DNA of 8,029 nucleotides from Thiodiazotropha sp037382065 (GTDB lineage Bacteria; Pseudomonadota; Gammaproteobacteria; Chromatiales; Chromatiaceae), in contig JARRQF010000178.1 in the NCBI GenBank assembly GCA_037382065.1, positions 1 through 8,029 on the forward strand, written 5' to 3'. The notes beneath the pieces were generated by a model. It was not told the DNA's origin. It saw nothing but the letters and a program-made list of their open reading frames with translations, and ran no database searches. Shown piece by piece: positions 7,615 to 8,029 of this stretch. Position numbers and translations under genes: made by a program. Each line of letters starts with the position of its first letter. The stretch's first letter is position 1.

Positions 7615-7620
7615 CCCCCT
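7615..7620 (-). promoter_or_regulatory. Shine-Dalgarno fixing the GTG start of the small protein
   Basis: AGGGGG on the minus strand matches AGGAGG at five of six positions and ends seven bases before the GTG at 7607. It is the reason for choosing GTG, since the frame offers no ATG. Confidence 0.6.
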
Positions 7621-7646
7621 AGAACTAGTATGGCGGTGAAATGGAA

Positions 7647-7662
7647 TGCCTTTCTTAAGGCA
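7647..7662 (-). promoter_or_regulatory. 16-bp palindrome over the predicted transcription start, operator-like
   Basis: TGCCTT-N4-AAGGCA is a perfect six-base inverted repeat. With the -10 box at 7666-7671, the expected start of transcription is near 7659, so the palindrome covers roughly -3 to +13. That position suits a dimeric repressor better than a full RNA hairpin, because part of the upstream arm would not be transcribed. The regulator is unknown. Confidence 0.4.
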
Positions 7663-7665
7663 ATG

Positions 7666-7694
7666 ATTATACTTAAAGGAATATATAGTATTAA
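7666..7694 (-). promoter_or_regulatory. Sigma70-type promoter for the small-protein gene
   Basis: On the minus strand a perfect TATAAT (7666-7671) is preceded, with an ideal 17-base spacer, by TTAATA (7689-7694; four of six to TTGACA). The spacer is AT-rich. It lies in the gap after the Rieske fragment and points to the small gene and, if read-through occurs, to ccmA. It is the strongest promoter I see in the window. Confidence 0.6.
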
Positions 7695-7725
7695 TCCTAA
7701 CTCTGCTAGGCTATGGATTATCTGA

Positions 7726-7914
7726 TTATTGATCTATATCACTTAAATTCTGGGTTGAGACTGTTTTGGGGTGTATAAATATCATTTCGGCTTCGATCTT
7801 GATGTGGTAAGTGCCTATTGACTCCGTGGCAGGGTCTTCCAAAGGCTCTCCTGTTTTAAGGCTAAAGCGGCTGCCGTGGAGTGAGCATTTGATATTCTCC
7901 CCTTGAATGCAGCC
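7726..7914 (-). pseudogene. C-terminal fragment of a Rieske-type [2Fe-2S] ferredoxin, cut by the 95-bp repeat
   Basis: The 62 codons before TAA (7726-7728) read GCIQGENIKCSLHGSRFSLK, then TGEPLEDPAT and a short tail. CSLHG is the second half of the Rieske cluster site (Cys-X2-His), and the TG-P---PA pattern after it is typical of small non-haem Rieske ferredoxins such as dioxygenase or nitrite-reductase-type subunits (family knowledge). The first half (Cys-X-His) and about 40-50 N-terminal residues are missing. Homology stops at the Gly codon shared with the repeat edge, and the frame runs into a TGA at 7927-7929 inside the repeat. No start codon with a ribosome site exists, so as written it is a broken gene; a mis-joined assembly is the alternative. 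A CCTAGC/GTTAGG stem at about 7696-7710 follows the stop but lacks a T-tract. Partner and substrate are unknown. Confidence 0.8.
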
Positions 7915-8007
7915 TAGTGTGGTGCTTCATACAAATTGACGATGATAGAAGCCTGCTCAGGCCAGGAGACAAGGCGCAATGCGCAGGGAATGGCTCGCCC
8001 TTTTCAA
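7913..8007. repeat. Right arm of the perfect 95-bp inverted repeat
   Basis: Exact reverse complement of 23-117. Its inner edge joins the Rieske fragment inside a codon. Identity with the left arm ends at 8007, precisely where the second arm of the hairpin at 7962-8029 begins, so the right copy looks more complete than the left. No target-site duplication is visible at the outer edges (left ends TAGG, right begins GCAT). Confidence 0.9.
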
Positions 8008-8029
8008 GCATTGCAACGCAGTATCCTGG
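7962..8029. repeat. Long imperfect hairpin at the right end of the window
   Basis: CCAGGAGAC (7962-7970) pairs with GTATCCTGG (8021-8029) with one mismatch, and GCAATGC (7976-7982) pairs with GCATTGC (8008-8014) perfectly, around an internal loop that could add a GCG/CGC pairing by a one-base shift. The terminal loop is 25 bases. The outer pair closes at the last base of the window, so the structure may extend further. This shape is that of dispersed palindromic intergenic repeats; I cannot assign it to a named family. Confidence 0.7.

Noticed and set aside
7152..7725. tRNA, riboswitch or CRISPR in the upstream region
   Set aside because: No cloverleaf, no recognised aptamer core and no regularly spaced repeats were found on reading both strands.
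23..8007. Composite transposon carrying ccm
   Set aside because: No transposase, no terminal dinucleotide signature and no target duplication at the outer edges; the arms are only 95 bp. Kept as a repeat only.
7981..8029. Plus-strand frame starting MRREWLALF within the right repeat
   Set aside because: Lies inside the hairpin repeat and runs off the window; the same words would occur in every repeat copy, so it is more likely non-coding.
7913..8029. Integron attC-like site, because of the CAACGC word and the imperfect palindrome
   Set aside because: No paired RYYYAAC/GTTRRRY core sites at the ends, no integrase and no cassette array.

Overview
The window carries one complete, uninterrupted System I cytochrome c maturation operon on the minus strand: ccmA-B-C-D-E-F-G-H-I, running from about 7151 down to 125. 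The gene set, the order, the long fused CcmI (membrane part, TPR part and C-terminal domain in one chain) and the single-CxxC CcmH are typical of Gammaproteobacteria (established knowledge). Base composition looks moderate. I cannot name a genus from the sequence.

Layout. 1-22 is an unassigned edge. 23-117 is the left arm of a perfect 95-bp inverted repeat. 125-7151 holds nine ccm genes packed with ATGA or TAATG overlaps or gaps of 2 to 8 bases, so they are almost certainly one translationally coupled unit. 7152-7447 is non-coding sequence ahead of ccmA. 7470-7607 is a 45-residue one-helix small protein with a GTG start, a strong Shine-Dalgarno and its own good sigma70-type promoter (7666-7694), with a 16-bp palindrome over the predicted start point. 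7726-7914 is the C-terminal 62 codons of a Rieske [2Fe-2S] ferredoxin, cut off by the right arm of the 95-bp repeat (7913-8007). The right arm continues into a long imperfect hairpin that closes at the last base of the window (7962-8029).

How the genes work together. CcmA (ATPase) and CcmB form an ABC complex with CcmC and CcmD, which load haem onto the periplasmic haem chaperone CcmE and release holo-CcmE. CcmF takes haem from CcmE and, with CcmH and CcmI, attaches it to reduced CXXCH motifs of apocytochrome c. CcmG and CcmH keep the apocytochrome thiols reduced, and CcmI binds the apocytochrome. All key residues I looked for are present, so the pathway should be functional.

The ccm genes are ordinary. 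The unusual material lies at the edges: the 95-bp inverted repeat bracketing the operon, its hairpin geometry, the Rieske gene it truncates, and the unrecognised small membrane protein with an operator-like promoter. I do not see a convincing new multi-gene system.
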